Source: Limisphaerales bacterium (lineage in GTDB: Bacteria > Verrucomicrobiota > Verrucomicrobiia > Limisphaerales > UBA11358). Taken from it: a stretch of DNA of 5,226 bases. Each line of letters begins with the position of its first letter. Position 1 is the first letter of the stretch. The DNA is taken from NCBI GenBank assembly GCA_003133815.1, contig PKZR01000345.1, forward strand, positions 1 to 5,226. The letters are read 5' to 3'. Below, piece by piece: positions 1 to 5,226 of this stretch. Made by a program: the position numbers and the translations under genes. A model generated the notes under the pieces. That model did no database searches. It was not told where the DNA came from and saw only the letters and a program-made list of their open reading frames with translations.

Positions 1-494
1 TGAATGGCGTTGTTCGGGAAAAAAATCGTCTCGAGCATTTCCGGCGTCGCGTCGCAATTCACCGGCACGCCGGACTCGACGGCCTCGTGCAATTGGATGG
101 ACTGTTCGATGGCTATGAGCGCGCCGATCTTCACCTCGGAAAGACGCTCGCAGGTCTGGATGACGACCTCGATGCTTTCGCGCTGCTCATGCGCGCTGGC
201 AAAAAGCGGCAGATTTCCAAGCTCGGCCAGCATCCGGCGAAGTTCCGGTTGAAAAATAACAATTGCGCCAACCACGATGAACCAGGACGCGCTTTCGAGA
301 AGCGAGCGCAACACCTGCAAATTCAGAAGAGTCGTGACCAGTTCCAACGCCAGCATCACAATGACAAACCCGATGACCACCGGCCAGCCGCGCGTGCCGC
401 GCAAAAAGCGCGACATGAAATAAATCACGACCGCGAGGATCAAAATTTCCAGCGCGGCACGCCAGCCGTAATCACTTTGGAAGTAAGCCCACAT
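1..494 (-). CDS. cdaA: Diadenylate cyclase CdaA (DisA_N/DAC domain), 3' end cut by window
   Basis: This enzyme condenses two ATP into the second messenger c-di-AMP at the inner face of the membrane. Reading the minus strand from the ATG at 494 gives 164 residues with no stop before the window edge. Three hydrophobic helices lie near residues 13-30, 37-57 and 69-82, followed by FQPELRRMLAELG (81-93), the usual link into the cyclase domain. The DAC domain starts with GALIAIE (124-130) and reaches IFFPNNAI (157-164), the stretch that normally runs straight into HDGA/HDGG. The catalytic DGA and RHR motifs would therefore lie just outside the window. CdaA proteins are usually about 270 residues, so roughly 100 are missing. 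The start at MWAYF fits the family's short N-terminus, but no Shine-Dalgarno sequence precedes it: the ATG sits 5 bases beyond a 22-bp inverted repeat. It follows folP by 37 bases. From memory, folP next to this cyclase also occurs in Bacteroidetes. The family call is firm and the exact start less so. Confidence 0.93.
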   Translation of the reverse strand, partial: MWAYFQSDYGWRAALEILILAVVIYFMSRFLRGTRGWPVVIGFVIVMLALELVTTLLNLQVLRSLLESASWFIVVGAIVIFQPELRRMLAELGNLPLFASAHEQRESIEVVIQTCERLSEVKIGALIAIEQSIQLHEAVESGVPVNCDATPEMLETIFFPNNAI

Positions 495-499
495 TATTT

Positions 500-560
500 T
501 TGTAGCGGCGGTCTGTGACCGTCGCAAAAGTTTATCGGCGGTCACAGACCGCCGCTACAA
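500..560. repeat. Perfect 22-bp inverted repeat (dispersed-type palindrome) at the folP/cdaA junction
   Basis: Bases 500-521 and 539-560 are exact reverse complements. The left arm contains TGTAGCGGCGGTCTGTGACC and the 17-base loop is 522-538. The right arm encodes the FolP tail (VAAVCDR). The folP stop codon (532-534) falls in the loop. The cdaA ATG begins 5 bases past the left arm. In the minus-strand transcript the hairpin is followed by an A-rich run, not a U-tract, so it does not look like a Rho-independent terminator. I recall this GCGGCGGTCTGTGACC core as a frequent intergenic repeat in Pedosphaera-like genomes; that is memory, not a search. The inverted repeat itself is read directly from the sequence. 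Confidence 0.9.
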
Positions 561-1374
561 TTGCCTCCGTCATGCGCACGGCCCGGACGGTTTCCGCAAC
601 GTCGTGCGCGCGGACGATCTGAACGCCGCCGCCGACCACCGCCAGACTCGCGCACGCAAGCGAAGCTGGCAAGCGTTCATTCACGTTTGCACCAAGCAAT
701 TTTCCGATGAACGACTTGCGCGAAACGCCGATCAGCAATGGACGTTTCAGTTTTTTAAAACTTCGCAGGCCCGCGAGCAACTGCAAATTTTGCCCCAGGG
801 TTTTCCCGAAACCTATTCCAGGATCAAAAACGATCTGCTCCGGTAAAATTCCGGACGCCCTCAATTTTTCAAAACGCCCGCGAAAAAACTTCCTGACTTC
901 GAGCAGAATGTTCTTTTGCTTTTGCAACTTGTGAAAAACCGGCGGCGCGTGCATGCAAATATAACCGGCTCGAAATTCCGAAACAATCTGCCACATTTCA
1001 ACATCGCTGCGGTTTGCCCCGACATCATTGACGATGCTTGCGCCCGCTTCGAGGGCGGCACGCGCGACGGCGGGTTTCATCGTGTCAATGGAAATCGGAA
1101 TCTTGATTTTTGCAGCCAGCTTTTCGATGACAGGAATCACACGGCGCAATTCTTCCTTTTCAGAAACCGGATTTGCGCCGGGCCGCGTGGATTCGCCGCC
1201 GATGTCCAGAATTTCCGCGCCTTGTTCGACAAGTTCCAGCGCATGTTGAACCGCCTTGCTTGAATCAAAAAAATTTCCGCCGTCGGAAAAGGAATCGGGC
1301 GTGACGTTGACGATGCCCATGACGAGCGCCGGCCGTGGGTAAACAAATTCAAATTGTCGGGCGCGGAAAAGCAT
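532..1374 (-). CDS. folP: Dihydropteroate synthase
   Basis: FolP joins 6-hydroxymethyl-dihydropterin pyrophosphate to p-aminobenzoate in cytosolic folate synthesis and is the sulfonamide target. At 280 residues it is a normal-length TIM-barrel enzyme. Motifs in order: MGIVNVTPDSFSDGG (19-33, with the metal-binding Asn23), DIGGESTRPGA (57-67), SIDTMKPAVA (95-104, pterin-binding Asp97), IVND (114-117, Asn116), FDPGIGFGKT (183-192, Asp184), GVSRKSFIG (216-224, Lys220) and VRAHDV (254-259, Arg255 and His257). Phe29 and Pro65, at positions where sulfonamide resistance changes are known in E. coli, are wild type. Two oddities: the usual MHMQGxP segment reads MHAPPVFHKLQ (141-151), and the last residues VAAVCDRR are encoded by the palindrome that spans the stop codon. 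The ATG at 1374 has only a weak GAG upstream but gives the expected short leader before the first motif. The gene lies 85 bases after the UDP-xylose synthase gene and 37 bases before cdaA. Confidence 0.96.
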   Translation of the reverse strand: MLFRARQFEFVYPRPALVMGIVNVTPDSFSDGGNFFDSSKAVQHALELVEQGAEILDIGGESTRPGANPVSEKEELRRVIPVIEKLAAKIKIPISIDTMKPAVARAALEAGASIVNDVGANRSDVEMWQIVSEFRAGYICMHAPPVFHKLQKQKNILLEVRKFFRGRFEKLRASGILPEQIVFDPGIGFGKTLGQNLQLLAGLRSFKKLKRPLLIGVSRKSFIGKLLGANVNERLPASLACASLAVVGGGVQIVRAHDVAETVRAVRMTEAIVAAVCDRR

Positions 1375-1393
1375 CTGCGCTCAATTTAATTGC

Positions 1394-1455
1394 TAGGAGC
1401 AGAGGTAACGAGACTCAAATTTTGAAAAGTTGGAGACTCATTACGTCGTCTCCTA
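1394..1455. repeat. Imperfect 62-bp palindrome between UDP-xylose synthase gene and folP
   Basis: The element is symmetric about position 1424.5. The outer arms TAGGAG (1394-1399) and CTCCTA (1450-1455) pair perfectly. The inner arms TAACGAGACTC (1406-1416) and GAGACTCATTA (1433-1443) pair at 9 of 11 positions. The 6-base spacers between arms are equal in length and pair at 3 of 6 positions. The 16-base centre is itself partly complementary (AATTTT against AAAGTT). It fills most of the 85-base gap and contains no ORF. Because GAGACTC is nearly self-complementary, it also appears as a direct repeat. The layout resembles a small non-autonomous palindromic element; I cannot see a target-site duplication. 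The sequence is unrelated to the folP/cdaA palindrome. Confidence 0.7.
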
Positions 1456-1459
1456 CATT

Positions 1460-2395
1460 TCAAACTTTGGTGCGGAAATACGCAATAGTGTCCGTGAGTC
1501 CCTGCGCGAGCACAACTTTCGGCTCCCACTTTAGAATTTTCTTTGCCTTTGAAATGTCCGGCTTGCGCTGTTTCGGATCGTCCTGCGGCAGCGGCTTGAA
1601 GACGATTTTGCTTTTGGATTTGGTCGCGCGGATGATTTCGTCGGCGAATTGCAGCATCGTCATTTCCACCGGGTTGCCGATGTTCACGGGCAGATCGTAA
1701 TCGCTCATCATCAGCCGGTAAATTCCCTCGATCAAATCCGAGACGTAGCAAAAACTGCGGGTCTGCGTCCCTTTTCCAAAAACGGTGATCGGCTTGTTTT
1801 TTAACGCCTGGCTGATAAATGCCGGGACAACGCGACCGTCGTTCAACCGCATTCTTGGGCCATAGGTGTTGAATATGCGAACAATGCGCGTCTCGACCTT
1901 GTGTTCGCGGTGATACGCCATCGTCAGTGCTTCGGCAAAACGCTTTGCCTCGTCGTAACAGCCGCGCGGGCCGATGGTGCTGACATTGCCCCAGTATTCC
2001 TCGGTCTGCGGATGAACGAGCGGATCGCCGTAAATTTCCGAGGTGGAGGCGACGAGGAATCGGGCGTTTTTATTTTTGGCAACGCCAAGCGCCTTGTGCG
2101 TACCGAGCGATCCGACCTTCATGGTCTGGATCGGTATTTTCAGATAATCAATCGGGCTGGCGGGCGAGGCAAAGTGCCAGACGTAATCCACCGGGCAGTC
2201 GAGGAAAATAAATTCGGTGACATCCTGCTGGATGAACTTGAAATCCGGGTTGCCCCCAAGGTGCGAGATGTTGTCAACGCTGCCGGTGACAAAATTGTCC
2301 AGGCCGATGACCTTGTGGCCCCGCGACAGAAGCAAATCTGTGAGATGCGAGCCGAGAAATCCGGCGGCACCGGTGACGACTGAAGTTTGTTTCAT
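1460..2395 (-). CDS. UDP-glucuronate decarboxylase (UDP-xylose synthase)
   Basis: An extended short-chain dehydrogenase/reductase that oxidises, decarboxylates and re-reduces UDP-glucuronate to UDP-xylose using bound NAD, in the cytoplasm. The N-terminal Rossmann motif is TGAAGFLGS (8-16), with Asp33 in GLDN placed to bind the NAD ribose. Then come HFASPASP (74-81), [14 protein letters not shown] (117-130) and the catalytic Tyr147-Lys151 in [14 protein letters not shown] (142-155). [20 protein letters not shown] (174-193), SFCYVSDL (214-221), NIGNP (238-242) and [22 protein letters not shown] (271-292) follow. This order matches the UXS1/UXS family closely from end to end. The 311-residue length suits a soluble bacterial enzyme without the membrane anchor of the animal protein. 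It lies 92 bases after the sugar transferase gene and probably supplies a pentose donor to the same glycan. The ATG at 2395 has only AACAAG before it. A generic dTDP-glucose or UDP-glucose epimerase is less likely because of the UXS-specific stretches. Confidence 0.94.
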   Translation of the reverse strand: MKQTSVVTGAAGFLGSHLTDLLLSRGHKVIGLDNFVTGSVDNISHLGGNPDFKFIQQDVTEFIFLDCPVDYVWHFASPASPIDYLKIPIQTMKVGSLGTHKALGVAKNKNARFLVASTSEIYGDPLVHPQTEEYWGNVSTIGPRGCYDEAKRFAEALTMAYHREHKVETRIVRIFNTYGPRMRLNDGRVVPAFISQALKNKPITVFGKGTQTRSFCYVSDLIEGIYRLMMSDYDLPVNIGNPVEMTMLQFADEIIRATKSKSKIVFKPLPQDDPKQRKPDISKAKKILKWEPKVVLAQGLTDTIAYFRTKV

Positions 2396-2398
2396 CTT

Positions 2399-2471
2399 GT
2401 TTAATCGTTAATTCGCGAACGGTTTAGTTGTTATATCGTATTGAAGTGCGACACCGATTCAACGATTAAAC
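2399..2471. repeat. 11-bp inverted repeat bracketing the gap upstream of the UDP-xylose synthase gene
   Basis: GTTTAATCGTT (2399-2409) and AACGATTAAAC (2461-2471) are exact reverse complements, 51 bases apart. They lie in the 92-base gap between the sugar transferase stop and the decarboxylase start. The left arm ends 3 bases upstream of the decarboxylase ATG, so it overlaps the ribosome-binding zone. The arms are AT-rich, which raises the chance of coincidence. No function is assigned. Confidence 0.5.
2435..2462 (-). promoter_or_regulatory. Weak sigma70-like promoter candidate for the UDP-xylose synthase gene
   Basis: On the minus strand TTGAAT (2462-2457) is followed after 16 bases by TACGAT (2440-2435). 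Each hexamer matches consensus at 4 of 6 positions. An overlapping TATAAC (2435-2430) is a better -10 by itself but lies 21 bases from the -35. The predicted start would leave a leader of about 35 bases. The -35 overlaps the right arm of the 11-bp inverted repeat. Treat as a possibility only; read-through from the sugar transferase gene is equally plausible. Confidence 0.22.
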
Positions 2472-2487
2472 GATCCTGCTGCGAATT

Positions 2488-3900
2488 TCATTTTGCCCCC
2501 GTGCCGCGCAGGACGGCAGGAATGGTGAGCAGCAGAATTTTCAGGTCGAGCCAAATCGACCATGTGTCAATGTATTCGAGGTCGAGTCGAACCCAGTCCT
2601 TGAAATCAGAAATCTTGTTGCGCCCCTTGACCTGCCAGAGACAGGTCAGCCCGGGCTTGACGCTCAAGCGACGGCGATGGGAAAGGTCGTTGAAACGTTT
2701 GACTTCGTCCACGGGCAGCGGACGCGGGCCGACGAGGCTCATCTCGCCGCGCAGGACGTTCCATAACTGCGGCAGTTCATCGAGGCTGTACTTGCGAAGA
2801 AATTTTCCGAGCCGGGTGACGCGCGGGGCGTTGGTGACCTTGAAGACGGGGCCGGTCATTTCGTTCATCGCCTCAAGCTCATGCTTGAATTGTTCGGCGT
2901 TGGTGACCATGGTGCGAAATTTATATACCGTAAACGGCGCGCCGTTCTGGCCGGAACGTTGCTGCCGGAAAAAAACCGGGCCGGGCGAAGCCAGCTTGAT
3001 CGCCAGCGCAATCAAAGGGATCACCGGAATAACAATCAAAATCAGCAGCATCAAAAACGCGCCTATGAAATCGATGGCGTGTTTGGCAAAACTTTGCCAC
3101 GAAATTTCAGGAGCGGTGCGAAATATGAGCAGCGGGTGGCCCAGCATCTCATCGAGGGTCGTGCGGGAAATCTGCGTGCTGAAAAAATCCGCGACAAGCC
3201 AGACCTCGACGCCTTCGAGTTCGCAGGCCTTGATCACATTTTCGACCTGCTCAAAGTAGGTGTGGCGGGCGTTCAAAATCACGCCGTAGGCCGAATGCTC
3301 GTGAAGCATCTGGATGAGCTGCGGCAGCGCATGGGCGGTGAGATCGAACTGGGCGATGATGGCGACGCTTTCGTCCTTGCGCCCTTCCAATTCGACGCAC
3401 ATCCGGTTGATTTCCTTTTGCGAGCCGACGAGAATGAACCGGCGTCTGTATTGGGATTGAGCCACATTGCTCCGCAAGATCAGCCGCACCAGTTCCTCCT
3501 TCGACCAGATCAGCGAGAAGCTGATGCCGCAGAAAAACGCAATCATGCCGCGAGGGACTATTGAGTTCATGTGAAAGGCGTAAGTCGTCACCGCCAGCCC
3601 GACGGTTGTGAGCAGACAGCCCTTGGAAAGCGGCCAGAGAAAATTGGCACGCAGGCAAAGAGGGGCGCGGCTGTAAAAATTCTGCGACTCGAGAATCAGC
3701 GGGCCCCCGATGATCAACGCAAGGAACAGCCACGCAAGATTGTCGAAGGTGGTATCTGCAGAAACCGGATCCAGTCTCATCCATTCGATGATCTGGGGAT
3801 TGGTGCGCAGCGCATAGGCCAGCCAAAAACTGAAGGCAAACACCATGGCATCGGCCAACTGGTGGATTTGCGCCCGAATCTGGCGGTCACGTCGCAACAT
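2488..3900 (-). CDS. Polyprenyl-phosphate sugar-phosphate transferase (initiating, bacterial sugar transferase family)
   Basis: This inner-membrane enzyme moves a sugar-1-phosphate, usually a hexose from UDP-sugar, onto undecaprenyl phosphate, the first step of exopolysaccharide repeat assembly (WcaJ/WbaP/EpsB-like). It has 470 residues, normal for the long form. Hydrophobic segments near residues 16-31, 54-71, 95-110 and 118-132 form the N-terminal membrane part. A soluble CoA-binding-like domain with RRFILVGSQ (153-161) follows. A hydrophobic helix (about 276-303) anchors the catalytic domain, which shows SPGPVFFRQQRSG (305-317), YKFRTM (326-331), YSLDELPQLWNVLRGEMSLV (371-390), GPRP (391-394) and KPGLTCLWQVKGRN (415-428). 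The C-terminus shows Tyr443, Asp452-Leu453 and GTGA, also typical. The sugar used cannot be read from the sequence. It follows epsI by 70 bases, and that gap holds a promoter-like site. The ATG at 3900 lacks a clear Shine-Dalgarno. The association with exosortase and EpsI is common in PEP-CTERM/exopolysaccharide loci. Confidence 0.95.
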   Translation of the reverse strand: MLRRDRQIRAQIHQLADAMVFAFSFWLAYALRTNPQIIEWMRLDPVSADTTFDNLAWLFLALIIGGPLILESQNFYSRAPLCLRANFLWPLSKGCLLTTVGLAVTTYAFHMNSIVPRGMIAFFCGISFSLIWSKEELVRLILRSNVAQSQYRRRFILVGSQKEINRMCVELEGRKDESVAIIAQFDLTAHALPQLIQMLHEHSAYGVILNARHTYFEQVENVIKACELEGVEVWLVADFFSTQISRTTLDEMLGHPLLIFRTAPEISWQSFAKHAIDFIGAFLMLLILIVIPVIPLIALAIKLASPGPVFFRQQRSGQNGAPFTVYKFRTMVTNAEQFKHELEAMNEMTGPVFKVTNAPRVTRLGKFLRKYSLDELPQLWNVLRGEMSLVGPRPLPVDEVKRFNDLSHRRRLSVKPGLTCLWQVKGRNKISDFKDWVRLDLEYIDTWSIWLDLKILLLTIPAVLRGTGAK

Positions 3901-3929
3901 ATTATTTCAGAGACAAAACAACGTCACTC

Positions 3930-3957
3930 ATAATATATAATCCGTGCCTGAACTCAA
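3930..3957 (-). promoter_or_regulatory. Sigma70-like promoter candidate upstream of the sugar transferase gene
   Basis: On the minus strand TTGAGT (3957-3952; 4 of 6 consensus bases) and TATTAT (3935-3930; 5 of 6) are separated by 16 bases. A start near 3923 would give a leader of about 23 bases before the ATG at 3900. It lies in the AT-rich 70-base gap after epsI, the only break in the glycan block with a fairly good -10. It could let the sugar transferase and downstream genes be expressed apart from the exosortase pair. Evidence is sequence match only. Confidence 0.35.
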
Positions 3958-3970
3958 ATTCTTTTAAGCG

Positions 3971-4684
3971 TCACAGATTGCTTGGCGGCGGTTGAAATTC
4001 CGGCACGGACGCCCCGATCAATTTTTCCATGCGTCCAAACGCCGCGCCCTCCTGTCCCGGCTCGCATGTTGAAAAATAGCTGACATAAGCCCAGCGCTGC
4101 AAAACGCCGGTGAACAGCAAATCGTGTGTAAGCAGTTTCAAATAGCCGTAGAACTCCGGCGTCTGCTCCTTGTCCGCAACGAACCAGAACGCATAAATGC
4201 CGCTGCGCTTCTCCGTCCGGCCATCGGGGCCTTGAAAGTTGGCGCTGATGAGCCATTTCGCAATGGGCAGTTCGTAAGGCTTCGCGCCGCCTACCGGAAC
4301 ATTGACGACATTTTTTGAATCAATGTGCCAGCCCTGACCCGGCAGACAATAGTCCGGCTTGTGGATGCTCGTCCGGTCCGCACCCATCAAAACAATTGTC
4401 CCGGTCATAAGCACGCCGTCGGGCGACTGGTAGAGCCGCTCGGCATAGCTCGTGTCCTTGGGCAGATAACCCAGAACAACTTCCGGCTCCGGAATGTTTG
4501 TCGAGGTGAAATCCAGGACGCGCTCAGGCAGGGCAATCTTCACCTGCACGCTGCCGGGAATCGGATCGAATTTGATGCCCGGCACGCCGAGTTTTTGATT
4601 CAACTTGAGGTGCACCAGCAAGCCCGCAGTTCCCGCCATCAAAATCAGCGCGGCAAAAAATATCAGCAGCTTTTGATTGTTCAT
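3971..4684 (-). CDS. epsI: Exosortase-associated protein, EpsI family (DUF3485)
   Basis: EpsI-family proteins accompany exosortases, either as separate genes or fused to the exosortase C-terminus, in loci for exopolysaccharide and PEP-CTERM protein export. Their biochemical role is not settled. This one has 237 residues. An N-terminal hydrophobic segment (about 6-25) serves as an anchor or uncleaved signal, so the rest should face the periplasm. The family signature is IHKPDYCLPGQGW (107-119), with Cys113 and Trp119. A conserved-looking C-terminal block, RWAYVSYFSTCEPG (197-210), contains the second Cys207. A proline-rich tail (PPPSNL) ends the protein. The start overlaps the exosortase stop as ATGA (4681-4684), which indicates translational coupling. 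Only a loosely purine-rich stretch precedes the ATG. The next gene downstream starts 70 bases beyond the stop. Confidence 0.88.
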   Translation of the reverse strand: MNNQKLLIFFAALILMAGTAGLLVHLKLNQKLGVPGIKFDPIPGSVQVKIALPERVLDFTSTNIPEPEVVLGYLPKDTSYAERLYQSPDGVLMTGTIVLMGADRTSIHKPDYCLPGQGWHIDSKNVVNVPVGGAKPYELPIAKWLISANFQGPDGRTEKRSGIYAFWFVADKEQTPEFYGYLKLLTHDLLFTGVLQRWAYVSYFSTCEPGQEGAAFGRMEKLIGASVPEFQPPPSNL

Positions 4685-5226
4685 GCGTGTTTCTTTTCAA
4701 CCGGTTTCTCCATCAGCCTGCCGGCAACCAGCAGCCCGACAATCGCCGGAACATATGGCAGCAGGCTGATTATCCCAAATGGACCGCCTTCGTGGACATA
4801 GTCGCCCCACTTCTGCCCGCCCATTTCAGCCGCGATGATGATGCACAACAGACGCGCCATGTTGCCGAGGATTGCAAATGGCAGCGCCGCAGCCATCAAA
4901 ACAAGTCTTTTCCACGGCGAACGAAAAGTGCCGAACGCAAAAACCGTAGCCAGCAGAAAAATGGCAATCAAACTTCTCATGCCGCCACAAGCCGCCGCCA
5001 CGTCGTAACCGTAATTCCCCGACGGATCCAGGAGCTGCGTGCCTTGGCGTATGACGCCGATTCCAACCAGATGCGACACCATTTCCACCAATTGACAGAC
5101 GAGCAGCCGCAGCGGGAATAAAATGAAATTCAGATGCGCCGTCAGCGGGATGGAAAACACAAAGAGAAAAAATGGATACGCACTGTGCAAAAGCCATTCG
5201 TATCCCCACGCCATCCCCATCAACGC
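4681..5226 (-). CDS. Exosortase/archaeosortase family protein, 5' end cut by window
   Basis: A multi-pass inner-membrane cysteine transpeptidase-like enzyme, the proposed sorter of proteins with PEP-CTERM-type tails. The frame is open to the right edge and gives about 181 residues. Numbering the codon at 5223-5221 as residue 1, the presumed catalytic triad is visible: Cys79 in AAACGGMRSL (76-85), Arg124 in ILGNMARLL (118-126) and His144 in YVHEGGPFGI (142-151). Hydrophobic segments lie near 12-34, 36-50, 83-98, 107-131 and 150-170. The block YPFFLFVFSIPLTAHLNFIL (16-35) matches the region where family members carry a FxxFMIPLP-like segment. Full-length exosortases are nearer 280-300 residues, so roughly the first 100 lie outside; the TTG or ATG codons near the edge are unlikely to be the true start. 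The C-terminus ends shortly after the last helix (EKKHA) with no fused EpsI domain, and EpsI is encoded next, overlapping by 4 bases. The exosortase subtype cannot be assigned from this fragment. Confidence 0.92.
   Translation of the reverse strand, partial: ALMGMAWGYEWLLHSAYPFFLFVFSIPLTAHLNFILFPLRLLVCQLVEMVSHLVGIGVIRQGTQLLDPSGNYGYDVAAACGGMRSLIAIFLLATVFAFGTFRSPWKRLVLMAAALPFAILGNMARLLCIIIAAEMGGQKWGDYVHEGGPFGIISLLPYVPAIVGLLVAGRLMEKPVEKKHA

Noticed and set aside
87..518. 143-residue plus-strand ORF ending in the palindrome
   Set aside because: It is antisense to cdaA, low in hydrophobic structure and rich in His, Gln and Arg as expected from reading a membrane gene backwards. It has no recognisable motif.
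500..560. The folP/cdaA hairpin as a Rho-independent terminator
   Set aside because: There is no U-tract after the stem in either direction. On the coding strand the stem is followed by an A-rich run and then at once by the cdaA start codon.
2441..3564. Long plus-strand ORFs of 272 and 227 residues opposite the sugar transferase gene
   Set aside because: The minus-strand frame carries full sugar transferase motifs throughout. The plus-strand products are compositionally odd and show no domain. They are shadow frames in GC-biased coding DNA.
3902..3931. Nine-codon ORF (MSDVVLSLK) on the minus strand ending just before the sugar transferase ATG, as a leader peptide
   Set aside because: It has no ribosome-binding site, and its ATG overlaps the -10 of the promoter candidate, so it would probably not be transcribed from it. 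Most likely chance.
3961..3990. GTCACAGA followed by GCGGCGG near the epsI end as a second copy of the palindrome
   Set aside because: Only short pieces match, in the wrong order and spacing, and no inverted arms are present.
5212..5223. TTG/ATG codons at the right edge as the true exosortase start
   Set aside because: The frame stays open to the edge, and the protein would lack about 100 N-terminal residues and several membrane helices normal for the family. A truncation by the window is simpler.

Overview
The window looks like a chromosomal piece of a Gram-negative bacterium, most likely of the Verrucomicrobiota (Pedosphaera/Limisphaerales-like). Three things point there: an exosortase with an EpsI partner, a folP-cdaA neighbourhood, and a palindromic repeat with the core GCGGCGGTCTGTGACC that I recall from memory as scattered through Pedosphaera-type genomes. 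The phylum call is inference and was not checked against a database.

All six genes lie on the minus strand, so transcription runs from the right end to the left end. From right to left they are: an exosortase cut by the right edge (4681-5226); an EpsI-type exosortase-associated protein overlapping it by 4 bases (3971-4684); a polyprenyl-phosphate sugar-phosphate transferase (2488-3900); a UDP-glucuronate decarboxylase, i.e. UDP-xylose synthase (1460-2395); dihydropteroate synthase (532-1374); and a diadenylate cyclase of the CdaA type cut by the left edge (1-494). The last gene is easy to miss because it runs off the window.

The right two thirds form a surface-glycan and protein-sorting block. 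Exosortase and EpsI process PEP-CTERM-type proteins. The sugar transferase loads the first sugar phosphate onto undecaprenyl phosphate. The decarboxylase makes UDP-xylose, a plausible donor for the same polymer. The left third is housekeeping and signalling: folate synthesis (folP) and c-di-AMP synthesis (cdaA).

The gaps are short (37 to 92 bases) and hold most of the unexplained structure. A perfect 22-bp inverted repeat spans the folP end and the folP-cdaA gap and encodes the last FolP residues. A different, imperfect 62-bp palindrome fills most of the gap between the decarboxylase and folP. An 11-bp inverted repeat brackets the gap upstream of the decarboxylase. Weak promoter-like hexamers lie upstream of the sugar transferase and of the decarboxylase. 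No convincing intrinsic terminator, RNA gene, CRISPR array or transposase gene is visible, and no gene-free stretch exceeds 100 bases. I see no clearly new multi-gene system. The repeats around folP are the best candidates for something under-described.
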